Numbered from the stretch's first letter, positions 43,836 through 57,454 are shown. The stretch is 64,000 nucleotides of DNA from Branchiostoma floridae (GCF_000003815.2 NC_049995.1:12046957-12110956), one strand, 5' to 3'. The notes: a model not told the origin generated them from the letters alone. Made by a program: numbers and translations.

Positions 43836-46759
43836 CACAGAAGCGCAATTTTTCGATGTTATTTCAAATAATGACAGTTCTTCTCTAATTGAACATTAAT
43901 ATAAGTTTCAGTTAAATCTCAGTGGATCACTTTGACTTTTCTATTTTGTTATTCATGTATAATCTTTTTATTACCACACACGATGTTATTTTCCTTTTGC
44001 ACATTAATATCTAATATTCACTGTTAAGTTATTGTTATTGTTTGTCATATGGTACTATGTAATGTTTCTGTTACATTCTATTTTGAAACTGGAATCTTAT
44101 GTTTGCATTTTCTGGATAAATACATAAATGAATGAAATTATCATTATCCGTACCTTAGCATATTTAGAACACATTTACGTTACATTATGTTAACTTCGAT
44201 TGAACATTTTCAGGGCGGGCCTAGACAAGAGGGCGAGATCTTGAACCTGCTGAGACGTTTGGAGCGAAGTGCCTTAGTCTGGTGTATTTACTAGTACATT
44301 AGAATCTTCGTTGAAAAAAATCAGCATTCAACATATAAGTATAGATGTGACAAACCGAGCAATGGCCGAGTGGGTAGAGTGGTCGACTTGTGTGAGACTA
44401 GCTCTCGAAGCCACTGATAGGCTTGAAGCAAAGAGCCTTTAACTGTCTTTTTTTACCAATACTCAAGAATCGACATTGAAAAAAAATTAAGTATTTAGAA
44501 GTATACATTTGACAATCTCAGCAGCATACAGGGACTAAGTACGTAAAATGTACTTTTACATTTCTATCCAATTTTTGTTACTTATGTTTGTATATTTACA
44601 TGGCACCGTCAAAATAAGTTGGACAACTGTCAACTTTAGTGCAGTGTCACTTTCTCCCTTATTTTTCATCTGTGATATGTTGACTTGAAAACGTTATAGA
44701 AGTGTTGGCTTGAACCATGCTTACTTTTGTGAGATTTTCGAAATGATGTTCAACAGGAATCCAACAAAATCAAGTGACGTGTGTACAACGTAATTACAGC
44801 AACCTGCATTAGAAGGAATTCTTGTAATAGATTTTATTCTTATAATGTATTTCATTCTTATAATGTATTTTATTCTTATAATGTTATCATGAAGAAGTTG
44901 AGGAGTTCTTTGTATGTTTTTTTCTTCTCTAGAGAGCACTCAGCGGCTGATATTATACGCTGTACTTTTGAACTTTGAGTAATTTTCTTTAATACTAAGT
45001 TTACAGCAGACAGAACTGGAATAACCAAGAGCTGACTAAAGCTACCGGTAAAGATATCCACAGCTGCTATGTGTAGTGACACTACGAAATGTGAACAACC
45101 TACTAGTATTTGGAATTTGCAAAGTAATAAAAGAGGTTTGGGTGTAAATTGCAAGTCTCTGTCACCCTTGTTATCATATCCTGTGCTTGAATGGATGGAC
45201 ATCAACTACCATAGTCGGGTCCATACTTAAGCTTAGTACTTGAAAGTTTGTTAAAGAAGAGGAGGTGCAATTTATTTCTGTAATTATCTGGCACTTTAAC
45301 TAACGGCATAACATACATACATAAAATTAGTCATAGACATAAAGTCACAAGCAAACAAAACATGCAATCGATTATAATAATGGTAGTGATAATGGTATAA
45401 ACAGTAACAAAGCAAAGAGATATCATATCAAATAGTATAGCCTATCTCCTATGGTCAGCAAAGAAAAATAATTTCGTGCTTTAATATATGGTTTGTATCA
45501 TTTTTCATCGTTGTCTGCTGCTAATTCAAATCATTTGTTTTAATCTTTTCTTTTTGATCTCACTACAATCACACAATCATAAAAATCGATACTTACGGAC
45601 TGCGGTATGAAAGAAGTCGATAGCTTAAGAAATGTGGTGACTACAGGCTACAAAGTCAAAAAGGGTACAGATTCCTTTTGAATTCTCAAGAAGTCGTTTT
45701 CTTGTTAGCAAAAAAAGACACTGAAAAGCTGCGTTATATCGGGAGGGTACTGGCAGTCCATATTTTTGCAAAATATTTTCTAATAATTCTAATGTTCCAT
45801 GTAGAAGTTTCCTGATCTCTTTCGTAGTGGTACTACTAATAAAAGACTGCGTATGTAGTGAAACTTTAATGTATTAAAGGCAGACTTATTAACACAATGA
45901 TTTCAAACAGTGACACAAGGGAATGAAAGCATAAAGTGGGCTTGCTTGGAACATGTTCGAGCGGGCAGGTATGCATCGTTCATTTACTCATCTATTCATT
46001 CACGTTATATTAAAAACAAATAACGTGCCTTTTCGGAGCGGTTAAGTAGTTTTTTTTAAACATTGGTTAAACCTTTTAAACTGTTTCACTTAAGTTGAAA
46101 CCTAGACGAAGTAAATGATCAGTCTTTCTGCTTAATAAATGTGCCTTTTGTTGGTAGACTGTAGTTCAATAAAAAGGCAGTTTTTACATTGCCAGCTAGA
46201 GATATCGACAGATTATCAATAGAAAATAACAAATAAAGGTATTTAGGTATCTGAAAATGAATTAGTCAAAATCTCCTATTATTTCACATGATATTCATTC
46301 GGTGGATTCATAGGTCAATTGTCTAGTCTGGGATATGCTTACAATTCTCTAATAGTGTGGTAAGTTTAGCTTAACGAAACGATGGGATAGTATAGCCTAA
46401 ACATGGTATGATTTGCTGAACGACTTTCCACAAAAACACCTACCTCACAAATTTACGATATGTTTGCGACATGCGTGCAAAAATTGACTGTTTCAATATG
46501 ATTTGCTTGTCTTCAACATATTAATGTATGCATAAATGTACACAAAAAACTGATCAACCTTTGCAAATAAGTCATCATTGATATTCCTTATGAAGTGTGC
46601 GCCGTATTATTACTTTTCGAAGTTATTAAGTTGTTTACACGATTTGCATCGATGACTTTACGTCTGGCGTTTGTAGCCTTTGTAATATATTTCAGCTTTT
46701 ATGTTTTGTTCTATGTTAGTGACCATAATTAAAGGTCTAACATGCATTGGTCTCGAGCC
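43836..46759. other. Lectin 1 3' flank, paralogous to the lectin 2 and 3 flanks
   Basis: 44214-44224 is the possible spliced last exon. A tRNA-like head (GGCCGAGTGGGTAGAG) sits at 44365. The (TTATTCTTATAATGTAT)n phrase at 44830-44880 recurs after lectins 2 and 3. Otherwise AT-rich, with no other gene seen. Confidence 0.5.
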
Positions 46760-46835
46760 ACGCGTTAGTCACATAGCGCCCTGCCTGGTGTAGGACGTGT
46801 ATATTTTGCTGTCCAGAAACCTGACAAGTGGCATC
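46760..46835 (+). promoter_or_regulatory. Conserved 5' leader of lectins 2-4
   Basis: GGACGTGT followed by TTTGCTGTCCAGAAA and GCTGACAAGTGGCATC precedes the start codon here and at 54598-54673 and 63601-63677. Lectin 1 lacks it. It probably spans the 5' UTR and core promoter. Confidence 0.4.
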
Positions 46836-49800
46836 ATGTTTGGATTCGGAGGGAAGCAACAGCCTCAGCCTAACAACACAGGAGGTAACGTGATTTGCTT
46901 CGATTTGTCTTTTTTTTACCCTCTGTATTAATGCTGTACTTGTGGGGCTGTTGTTTTACCCTCTGAAAATTCATGCTGTGCTTGTGGGAATGATTTTTTT
47001 ACCCTCTGAATTCATGCTGTACTTGTGACGTCGCGCGGCGCAAATACATGCGGTGATTTGGTTTGATTCCGTTAAAACAGTTTTTACCCTCTGGATTCAC
47101 GCTGTATTTGGGGTCGTGTGGCGTAGCTGTACTGTGTTTGTCTCAGAATCAAGAGGTCCTAGGTTCAAATCCTGTCGTGCTAACGATTTATACACTTTAC
47201 ACACGACCTGGTGCACTTTTGCTGCCCTGGAAACATGACTTTTAGGCAGGGCCGGCAGAGAAGTTGTTCGGCAGCCAGGGCAGATCTTCCCGAGGACCTT
47301 AGATAACCACACCGGGGATAGTTTGCCTAGGCCCATGTGTAAAATGATTACTAGCTTATTATAGCTTCGGTTGGGGGTAACGCGTGGTGGCTTTATTCCG
47401 CATACCATGCCTAAACACAGTGGATAAGTAAGAACCCACTGCCTCAACAGCCTTCTTCACCCTATTTGATTTGAAAGCTTGTGACGTTTTGTCATTGTAA
47501 TGGATTGTTGTGTTCAATGATTTCTATTCTATTTGTGTTTTCTTCTTGTCATAATAAATAGAAATGAACAGATATGTGTCGCTATGGCAAGTCTGTCTAG
47601 CTACCTTAAAAGTATAAATGTGTCTAATAGTTGTACAAATCTATATAGCTAAAATGGCCTTCGTACTCTATTCTGTTTAAAGTGCAAAGTTTGCACAATT
47701 GTTGCTCATTGTGGTTGCAATTTCCATCCAGGCATCACGCCCATACAGCAGCCCCAGACTGATTGGCAGGCACGTGCCGACGCCGCTGCGAACATACCCA
47801 ACCCTCTGTACGCCTCCAGAGCAGGTAAACATTCTGTTTGATCTCTTGCTTTCTTATTCTCAATAATGAAATATTCTGTTCTTTATTTCTTATTAATATT
47901 CATTCGTTTTCAGCTAAGAGCTCGATTAGATGATACGGATGACATCGGATACATCAATCTTCGTCTGTTCCCAGAAATATCTGACCATACAGTAAATAGT
48001 AGAAATAGATAAGGATCCCCGTGAAGTATAGCAAAAAGAATGGATTACTCTGTGCACCATACTGTTTTCAGTCATTCGTTTAACTTTTCTGACAACTCAG
48101 ATTTCACAATGAGTATAACTTTTCTTCATTTGTACGCTGGCATTAGTATTGGCAAGGAGGTATTTCGCTTGTAAATACCATTTATATAAATAATAACTTA
48201 CTTACTTGGGCCCTTTGTTCCGGTCAGAACATAGACCACCGATGATGGTCCTTCATTGTACCCTCCTCTGGGCTTTCTTCCTCAGATCGTGCCAGCTGTT
48301 GCAGATACTTTTCATCTCTTCCTACGTATCTCTCCTCCAACTATTCCTTGGCCTCCCCCTCTTCCGCTTGCCCTGAGGGTTCCAAGTCAGAGCCTGGTGT
48401 GTAATGCTGGATGTTGGCTTCCGGAGAGTGTGCCCTATCCAGGACCACTTCCTCTTGAGTATCTGACTGACCACTGGTTCTTGTCCTGCTCTGTCCCCCA
48501 GCTCCAGGTTGCTGATCCTGTCGGACCACTTGATTTTAAAGATCCTTCTCAGACAAGGAATATAAATAATAACAAATGACCTTAATGAATTATGTAGATG
48601 AGGTCCAATTTGCATAATTAAAAAACCAAACCATATAATGCTGTCTCGCCATAGTGTTGAATGATGTGACTTTGATACTACATTTACAAAGGATGATTTC
48701 AATTCAGTAATTGTGACTTTTGAAGTTAGGTGGAGGTTCCACTAAGATGCACAGTTTTATTTTCAAAACTCCATTGATTATTGGATTGGGGTTCTATAAA
48801 CCCTTATCCAACTTCGTTCAACCGTGTTAAACCTTGTTTTTTTTATATTCAAACAGATGCGACCTACGCTGCAGAAGCTAACAGCAAGAGGGCGAAATGT
48901 TGGGGCCTGTGGAAGAAGCTGTGGCGCGTCACCAACGTTCTGTTCGTCGTCATCAACGCCATACTGCTGCCGTATTTTGCAGGTTAGTTATCTTATAGAA
49001 CTTCAGAATTGAACAGGTCTTACTACATGGATGGTAGAAGCATCTACCGAGCATGTGTTAATGTCAAATTCTATTTGTATTGTCTCTGTCAGCAGGGCTA
49101 TTCCTTTGTAATAGCTAGCTAGAGGTTAGTTTGACAACCCACGCTGAACAGACAAGCCAGTAGATAGAAAAATGTATTTATTATCAATTTTTTTTAAAAT
49201 AAACAAATGGATACTACAGATGGCAGTAGAATAGAGATAGTTTTAATTTCCTAATAATCATTCATGATCGATTCATAGTAATGCAGTCGATTGAATTCTG
49301 TCAGTACAAAAATCTGTTTATATGTCACTATAGCTAGTATTTCCAAACGTCATGGAATACCACATGCGTGTTTGCTTTACTTTAAAAATTTGCAACATCA
49401 TAACAACAAGTAATAACAGGGATCAAAGATATCATTGATATGTAGATAAATTTATAAGTACTATATCTATTAAGCTCTTCCAGAGGTCAGTACGCATGCG
49501 GGGCAGACAGGAATACTGGGTAATATGTCAAAGTTTAAGGCCTGATCCATGTAGAAATTCTCTGGGTGATATGTGAAAGGTTAAGTCCCAATAAAATGCA
49601 GAAATTCCCCTATTTTGTAGGCGCCATTACGTCCCGCAAATCTTAAGAATGGTCGAGACGAGACTTCGGATGGGCCTTTGCCTTTGACATATTCAACAGG
49701 ATTCCTGTCGCTTGCGTTTGAGCAATGAGCTCTGTGAAAGAGCTTATCATGGTCTCATATCTGTCTCCAATAAAAATGATTTGTTTGGGCATATTTAGCA

Positions 49801-51490
49801 TGGATGATGTGGATTTTCAGATGTGGTCACGGATTGAATGCAATCATTTATTGTCATTGGATATACAGTTCAAGTCATCAGTTACTCTGGGGAGATGGCC
49901 AGGCTGTCTGAAGAGATTGCCAACCTGAACAGAAAGACTGAACTGCGCTTTGCTGACCTACTGCTAAATCGTAAGTAAATGTACCACTAAGATTACCTTC
50001 ATAAAGATTGGAGATTTTATTGCAGCATTTGTGTATGTATATGTGTGCTTCCTCTTGTTTGTTTGTTTATCTGTATGTGTATTCGTTTGTTTGTGTGTGT
50101 GTGTGTATTTGTTCGTTTGTTTATGTGTGTGTGTGTGTGTGTGAGTGTGTGTGAAATGGGCACCGGTACCTGTCAATTATTTTCCTATCATTCTGGAAAA
50201 TAGTACAAATTGATTTCCATGGGTGTTCCAAAGTCCAAAGTTTATTTATGGTTTTTAACGTTAAATGATTGTGACGTTTTCATGGTGAAAATCTACGGAT
50301 ATCGATAATTTTTTTTTTTCATGTAACAGTTTTATTCTTGTTAGCAGGATCGCATGGACCTGATGGACCTCAAGGACCTCAAGGAGAAAAGGGACCAATA
50401 GGTCCAGCAGGCCAGGGAGTCATGAGGATAGCTGGTCCTGTGTCTGTTGGGCCTCCTGGTCCTCCGGGAGAAAAGGGAGCTATGGGGCCGGCTGGTCCTG
50501 TGTCTGTTGGGCCTCCTGGACTTCCAGGAGAAAAGGGAGCCATGGGGCCGGCTGGTCCTGTGTCTGTTGGGCCTCCTGGTCCTCCAGGAGAAAAGGGAGC
50601 CATGGGGCCGGCTGGTCCTCCGGGAGAAAAGGGAGCCATGGGACCGACTGGTCCTGTGTCTGTTGGGCCTCCCGGAGAAAAGGGAGCCATGGGGCTGGCT
50701 GGTCCTGTGTCTGTCGGGCCTCCTGGACCTCCTGGAGAAAAGGGAGCCATGGGGCCGGCTGGTCCTATGTCTGTTGGGCTACCTGGGCCCACAGGGGCAA
50801 AGGGAGCCATGGGACCGGTTGGACCTCCTGGTCTACCAGGAAGCTCAGTGTGCCATGCTGGACCACCTGCACAACCCCAAGGACCCAATCTGCGCATGGT
50901 ACATGCAGGTGAGGCATCTATTCTGAATATAAAACTAATATATCATAACATTTAATGATTATGGTATTTCTCATCCATCATTAAATTATTAATTTTAGAA
51001 CTTTTTCCCACTTCATTCAAAGAAAGGATATCTTCAACGAGTATTTTTATTTCATGTCAGTTGTTTGATTCAATGTTTGCCTTCAGGATCATGTCCCAAA
51101 GGCTACAGTGAGAGGCTTGGAAACTGCTTCAAATCGTTCAATCTTCTCCGTAACTACAATGAAGCGCAGAAGACCTGCAACAATGATGGCGGGACCCTCG
51201 CCATGCCACGAGACGCCGAGACCAACGCCCTCATAGTCTCCCTGATTGACCAAAATTGCTGGCACTGGATCGGCCTGAATGACAAGAAGGACGAAGCCGT
51301 CTTTCAGTGGGTTGATGGCTCTGCACTTGGGAAATACAGCGCGTGGTCGTATGGACGGCCTAACAGTGCTTCTCAGAATGAGGATTGCGTCTGTGTTGTC
51401 AGATTCCGCGGGGCAGGAAAGTGGTTTGACATGGATTGCCGCTATACAGCACTTTTCGTCTGCCAGATCAGTCCAGGTACTAGTGCTTAA
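46836..51490 (+). CDS. Collagen-like C-type lectin 2, type II membrane protein (~444 aa)
   Basis: Exons 46836-46884, 47732-47824, 48857-48982, 49869-49970, 50348-50908 and 51087-51490 join in phase. The short tail ([16 protein letters not shown]) leads to NPLY at residues 40-43, an NPxY-type endocytosis motif, and DATY. One membrane helix (~72-92) follows WGLWKKLW, then a coiled-coil-like stalk ([19 protein letters not shown]), a ~165-residue collagen tract and a C-type lectin domain. The lectin domain differs from genes 1 and 3 in its loops ([26 protein letters not shown]) and has an extra Cys. Exon 5 has a TAG/CAG tandem acceptor (50342-50347). Alternatively exon 6 ends at 51476 and joins 51869-51879 (GRA, stop). 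Intron 1 holds a SINE-like repeat; intron 2 holds a LINE tail absent from gene 3. Innate recognition is inferred. Confidence 0.87.
47110..47440 (+). mobile_element. tRNA-derived SINE-like repeat in lectin 2 intron 1
   Basis: Box A-like TGGCGTAGCTG (47119) and box B-like GGTTCAAATCC (47162) lie at tRNA spacing, followed by a longer unrelated body. The same insertion is at 54850-55195 in lectin 3, so it precedes their duplication. Confidence 0.5.
48198..48560 (-). mobile_element. 5'-truncated LINE insertion with 13-bp target-site duplication
   Basis: The minus strand encodes the C-terminal end of a LINE polyprotein ([41 protein letters not shown]). The tail is CAAGTAAGTAA. TATAAATAATAAC flanks it at 48185-48197 and 48561-48573. 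Lectin 3 has the empty site near 55940 (TATAGATAATAAC), so the insertion followed the lectin 2/3 duplication. Confidence 0.9.
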
Positions 51491-52170
51491 CACAGAAGCG
51501 CAATTTTTCGATGTTATTTCAAATAATGACAGTTCTTCTCTAATTGAACGTTAATATAAGTTTCACTTAAATCTCAGTGGATCACTTTGACTTTTCTATT
51601 TTGTTATTCATGTATAATCTTTTTATCACCACACATGATGTTATTTTCCTTTTGCACATTGATATCTTATATTCACTGTTAAGTTTTTGTTTATGTTTTT
51701 CATATGGTACTATGTAATGTTTCTGTTACATTCTATTTTGACACTGTTATCTTATGTTTGCTTTTACTGGATAAATACATAAATGAATGAAATTTTCATT
51801 GTTAGTACCTTAGCATATTTAGAACACATTTACGTTACACAATGTTAACTTCGATTGTACGTTTGCAGGGCGTGCCTAGACAAGAGGACGAGATCTTGAA
51901 GCCACTGAGACGTTGGAAGCAAAGAGCCTTCGTTGTTTTTTCCAGTACTAAAGAATCTACATGGAAAATAAATCAGTTTTCAACATAAGCACAGATGTGA
52001 CAACTTGAGCAATGGCCGAATGGGTAGAGTGTCCCTCTCGCGAAGGACGAGCTCTCGACGCCACTGAGACTTTTAGAGCAAAGAGCCTTACTTAGCCTGG
52101 TGTTTGTACTAGTACATAAGAATTTAAATGGAAAAAATTAAGTATTCAACAGAAGTATAGATGTGACAAC
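51491..52170. other. Lectin 2 3' flank
   Basis: 51869-51879 is the possible spliced last exon (GRA, stop). A decayed tRNA-like sequence (GGCCGAATGGGTAGAG) lies at about 52014-52070. Otherwise non-coding and paralogous to the lectin 1 flank. Confidence 0.5.
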
Positions 52171-52456
52171 TGGTGCAATGGCCGAGTGGGAAGAGTGTTC
52201 GCCTTGCATTCGGTAGGTCGTGAGTTCGATCTCCGGCCGAGTCATACCAAAGACTGTAATTATAATATTCATACAAGCTACTTTCTCTGATTAGCTCTCA
52301 GCATTCGGGAACGAGTATGAAAATTAAAAACACGCCACTACCAGTGGACTAGACCTTAGTTTTTGCAAAATGTTGTGTGGCCCAGGGCTACTGAAACGGA
52401 GATGGGCCTCGCCCTATGCGCCATGAGGCGCGGAAGGACTTTGACTTTGATTGATA
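52171..52456 (+). mobile_element. tRNA-derived SINE after lectin 2
   Basis: The head has box A TGGCCGAGTGG (52179) and box B GAGTTCGATCTCC (52222). The body ends in GGACTTTGACTTTGATTG. The paralogous copy is 59359-59645 after lectin 3; lectin 1 lacks it. Confidence 0.75.
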
Positions 52457-54597
52457 GATGTGACGTACTCAATGGAATACAGGAACTAAGTACTTAAGAT
52501 GTACTTTTACACTTTTATCCAACTTTCATTACTTATGTTTGTACATCTACATGGGAATGTCAAAAAAAGTTGGACAACTTGAGTCCAGCGCGTCCATTTT
52601 TATCATCAAAAATATTAATCATATTTTGTTTCCAAAACCTAAATATACTAGAAAATATTATGTAGAAGTGTTGGCTTGAGTGTTCCGTACCCATGCTTAC
52701 TTTTGTGAGATTTTCGAAATGATGTTCAACAAAATCAAGTGTGTACAACGCAATTACAGCAACCTGCTTTAGAAGGAATTCATTCTTGTAATAGATTTTA
52801 TTCTTATAATGTATTTTATTCTTATAATGTATTTTATTCTTATAATGTTATCATGAAGAAGTTGAGGAGGTCTATGTATGTTTTTTTCTTCTCTAGAGAG
52901 CACTCAGCGGCTGATATTATACGCTGTACTTTTGAACTTTGAGTAATTGTTTTGAATACTAAGTTTACCGCAGACAAAACTTGAATAACCAAGAGCTGAC
53001 TAAAGCTATCAATAAAGAGATCCACAGCTGCTATGTGTAGTGACACTACGAAATGTGAACAACCTACTAGTATTTGGAAAGTAATAAAAGAGGATTGGGT
53101 GTAGATTTCAAGTCTTTGTCACCCTTGTTATCATGTCCTGTGCTTGAATGGATGGACATCAGCGACCACAATCGGGTCCATACTTAAGCTTAGTACTTGA
53201 AAGTTTGTTAAAGAAGAGGAGGTGTAATTTATTTCTGTAATTATCTGGCACTTTAACTAACGACCCTGCGTCACACATACATAAAATTAGTCATAGTCAT
53301 AAAGTCACAAGCAAACAAAACATGCAATCGATTATAATAATGGTAGTGATAATGATATAAATAGTAATCAAGCAAAGAGATAAAGACACACATGATATCA
53401 TATTTTAAAAAAATAGTATAGCCTATCTCCTATGATCAGCAAAGAAAAACAATTTCGTGCTTTTATGGCTTGTATCATTTTTCATCATTGTCTGCTGCTA
53501 ATCCAAATCATTTGTTTTCATCTTTTCTCTTGATCTCACTATAATCGCACAATCATAAAAATCGATACTTATGGACTGCGGTGTGAAAGAAGTCGGTAGC
53601 TTGAGGAATGAATCCACTCTACTATAGACTATATACAAATTCAAAAAGGTACAGATTACCTTATCAAGAAGACGGTTTTTGTTAGCAAAAAACCTGACAA
53701 GCTGCGTTATATCGGTAGATCATTAGCTGCATATTTTTGCACAATGTTTTCTAATTTCCTTGTAGAAGTTTCCATATCTCTTTCGCATTGCATCTATTGA
53801 TAAAATACCGCGTTTGTTGTGAAACTTCAATGGATTTGAGGGAGACTCATCAACAAAATGATTTGAAGCAAACAGAAGCACGAGGGAATTCAAGCATAAA
53901 GTGGGCGTGAATGGAACACGTTTGAGCGGACAGTTATGCATAATTCATTTACTCATCTATTTATTCACGTAGGTTAAAGAAAACAAATGACGAGCCTTTT
54001 CACAGTGATTACTTTCGTTTCTCTTCAATATTGGTTAAACCTTTAAAATTATTTGTCGTAAGTCGAAACCTAGACGAAGTAAATGAGCAGTCTTTCTGCT
54101 TATCTATAACGAATGTACCATTTTCTTAACATAGATGAAAAGGTAGTTTATGCATTGTAACCAAAAAACAACAACAACGACAGATTACCAATAGAAAATG
54201 AGAAATAGATATACTTAGGTATCTGCCAATGAACTTTGGAGTAAAGCAAGATATGATTTGCTGAATGATATCCCGCAAAAGTAACACCTACCTGACGAAT
54301 TTATATAGATGTGTGCAAATCTATAATTTTTCGATATTTTTCTGCATCATACATAATGTATGCATAAATGTACACAATAAACTGACCAACCTTTGTAAAG
54401 AATAAGTCATCAGTGATATTCCTTTTGAAGTCTTTGCTGCAGTACTAATTTTTCGAAGTTATTAAGGTTTTTTTACACGATTTGTATGGATGGAATTTAC
54501 GGTTGGCGTTTGCAGCCTTTGCAATATATTTCAGCTTTTATGTTTTGTTTCATGTTAGTGTCCATAATCAAAGGTCCAAAATGCATTGGTCACGAGC
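52457..54597. other. AT-rich intergenic sequence between lectins 2 and 3
   Basis: Aligns for most of its length with 44460-46760, including the (TTATTCTTATAATGTAT)n phrase at 52797-52850. No gene is seen. Confidence 0.5.
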
Positions 54598-54673
54598 CAC
54601 AGGTTAGTCACATGGTGCCCTGCCTGGTGTAAGACGTGTTTTTTTGCTGTCCAGAAAGCTGACAAGTGGCAAC

Positions 54674-57454
54674 ATGTTTGGATTCGGAAGGAAGCAACTT
54701 CCCAAGCCTAACAACACAGGAGGTAACGCGATTTCCTTCGATTCGTTTTAAATGTTTTTTGTCACCCTTGAGCTCTGGATTCATGCTGTACTTGTGTAGC
54801 CACGTGATTGATTCTTTTAGAATGGTTTGAACAGTTTTTACCCTCTGGATTCACGCTGTATTTGGGGTCCTGTGACGTAGCTGTACTGTGTTTGGCACAG
54901 GAGCCAGAGGCCCTGGGTTCAAATCCTGCCATGCTACCGATTTATACACTTCACACACGACCTGGTGCACTTTTGCTACCCTGGAAACCAGGCTTTTAGT
55001 CAGGACCGGCAGAGAAGTTGTTCGGCAGCCAGGGCAGATCTTCCCGAGGACCTTAGATAAGCACACCGGGGATAGTTTGCCTAGGCCCATGTGTGAAATG
55101 ATTACTAGCTTATTATAGCTTCGGTTGGGGGTAACGCGTGGTGGCTTTATTCCCCATACAGTGCCTAAACACAGTGGATAAGTAAGAACCCACTGCCCCA
55201 ACAGCCTTCTTCACCCTATTTGATTTGAAAGCTTGTGACGTTTTGTCGTTGTAATGGATTGTTGTGTTTAATGATTTCTATTCTATTTGTGTGTTTTCTT
55301 CTTGTCATGATAAATAGAAATGAACAGATATGTGTCGCTATGGCAAGTCTGTCAAGCTAATTTAAAAGTATAAATGTGTCTAATAGTTCTATCTATATAG
55401 CTAAAATGGCCTTCGTACTCTATTCTGTTTAAAGTGCAAAGTTTGCACAATTGTTGCTCATTGTGGTTGCAATTTTCATCCAGGCATTACGCCCATACAG
55501 CAGCCCCAGACTGATTGGCAGGCACGTGCCGACGCCGCTGCGAAAATACCCAACCCTCTGTACGCCTCCAGAGCAGGTAAACATTCTGTTTGATCTCTTG
55601 CTTTCTTATTCTCAATTATAAAATATTCTGTTCTTTATTTCTTATTAATATTCATTCGTTTTCCGCTAAGAGCATATCGATTAGATGATATGGATGACAT
55701 CGGATACATCAATCTTCGTCTGTTCCCAGAAATATCTAACCATACAGTAAATCGTAGAAATAGATAAGGATCCCCGGGATGAATAACAAAAAGAATGGAT
55801 TACTCTGTGCACCATACTGTTTTCAGTCATTCGTTTAACTTTTCTGACAACTTAGATTTCACAATGAGTATAACTTTTCTTCATTTGTACGCTGGCATTA
55901 GTATTGGCAAGGAGGTATTTTGCTTGTAAATACCATTTATATAGATAATAACAAATGACCTTAATGAGTTATGTAGATGAGGTCCAATTTGCATAATTAA
56001 AAAACCAAACCATATATAATGCTGTCTCGCCATAGTGTTGAATGATGTGACTTTGATACTACATTTACAAAGGATGATTTCAATTCAGTAATTGTGACTG
56101 TTGAAGTTAGGTGGAGGTTCCACTAAGATGCACAGTTTTATTTTCAAAACTCCATTGATTATTGGATTGGGATTCTATAAACCCTTATCCAACTTGGTTT
56201 AACCTTGTTAAACCCTTTTTTTTTATATTCAAACAGATGCGACCTACGCTGCAGAAGCTAACAGCAAGAGGGCGAAATGTTGGGGCCTGTGGAAGAAGCT
56301 GTGGCCCGTCACCAGTGTTCTGTTCGTCGCCATCTACGCCATACTGCTGCCGTATTTTGCAGGTTAGTTATCTTATAGAACTTCAGAATTGAACAGGTCT
56401 TACTACATGGATGGTAGAAGCATCTACCGAGCATGTGTTAATGTCAAATTCTATTTGTATTGTCTCTGTCAGCAGGGCTATTCCTTTGTAATAGATAGCT
56501 AGAGGTTAGCTTGACAACCCACGCTGAACAGACAAGCCGGTAGATAGAAAAATAAGAAAATGGATACTACAGATGGCAGTAGCATAGTGATAGTTTCAAT
56601 TTTCTAATAATTATTCATGATCGATTCATAGTAATGCAGTCGATTGAATTCTGTCAGTACAAAAATCTGTTTTTCCAAACGGCATGGAATACCACATGTG
56701 TGTTTGCTTTAGTTTAAAAGTTGCAACATGATAACAACAAGTAATAACAGGGATCAAAGATATCATTGATATGTAGATAAATTTATAAGTACTATATCTA
56801 TTAAGCTCTTCCAGAGGTCAGTACGCATGTGGGGCTGACAGGAATTCTGGGTAATATGTCAAAGTTTAAGGCCTGATCCATGTAGAAATTCTCTGGGTGA
56901 TATGTGAAAGGTTAAGTCCCAATAAAATGTAGAATTCCGCTATTTTGTAGGCGCCATTACGTCCCGCAAATCTTAAGAATGGTCGAGACGAGACTTCGGA
57001 TGGGCCTTTGCCTTTGACATATTCAACAGGATTCCTGTCGCTTGCGTATGCGCAATGAGCTCTGTGAAAGAGCTTATCATGGTCTCATATCTGTCTCCAA
57101 TAAAAATGATTTGTTTGGGAATATTTAGCATGGATGATGTGGATTTTCAGATGTGGTCACGGATTGATGCAATCATTTATTGTCATTGGATATACAGTTA
57201 AAGTCATCAGTTACTCTAGGGAGATGGCCAGGCTGACTGAAGAGATTACCAACCTGAACAGAAAGACTGAACTGCGCTTTGCTGAACTACTGCTAAATCG
57301 TAAGTAAATGTACCACTAAGATTACCTTCATAAAGATTGGAGATTTTATTGCAGCATTTGTGTATGTATATGTGTGCTTCCTCTTGTTTGTTTGTTTATC
57401 TGTATGTGTATTCGTTTGTTTGTGTGTGTGTGTGTGTGTGTTTGTTCGTTTGTT

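Noticed and set aside
43434-43838. 134-codon antisense frames over the lectin exon (also at 51089 and 58467)
   Set aside because: They mirror the sense exon; the sense frame has the C-type lectin signature and the splice sites.
44350-44420. Functional tRNA near GGCCGAGTGGGTAGAG
   Set aside because: No acceptor stem or box B is intact; it is a SINE-head remnant.
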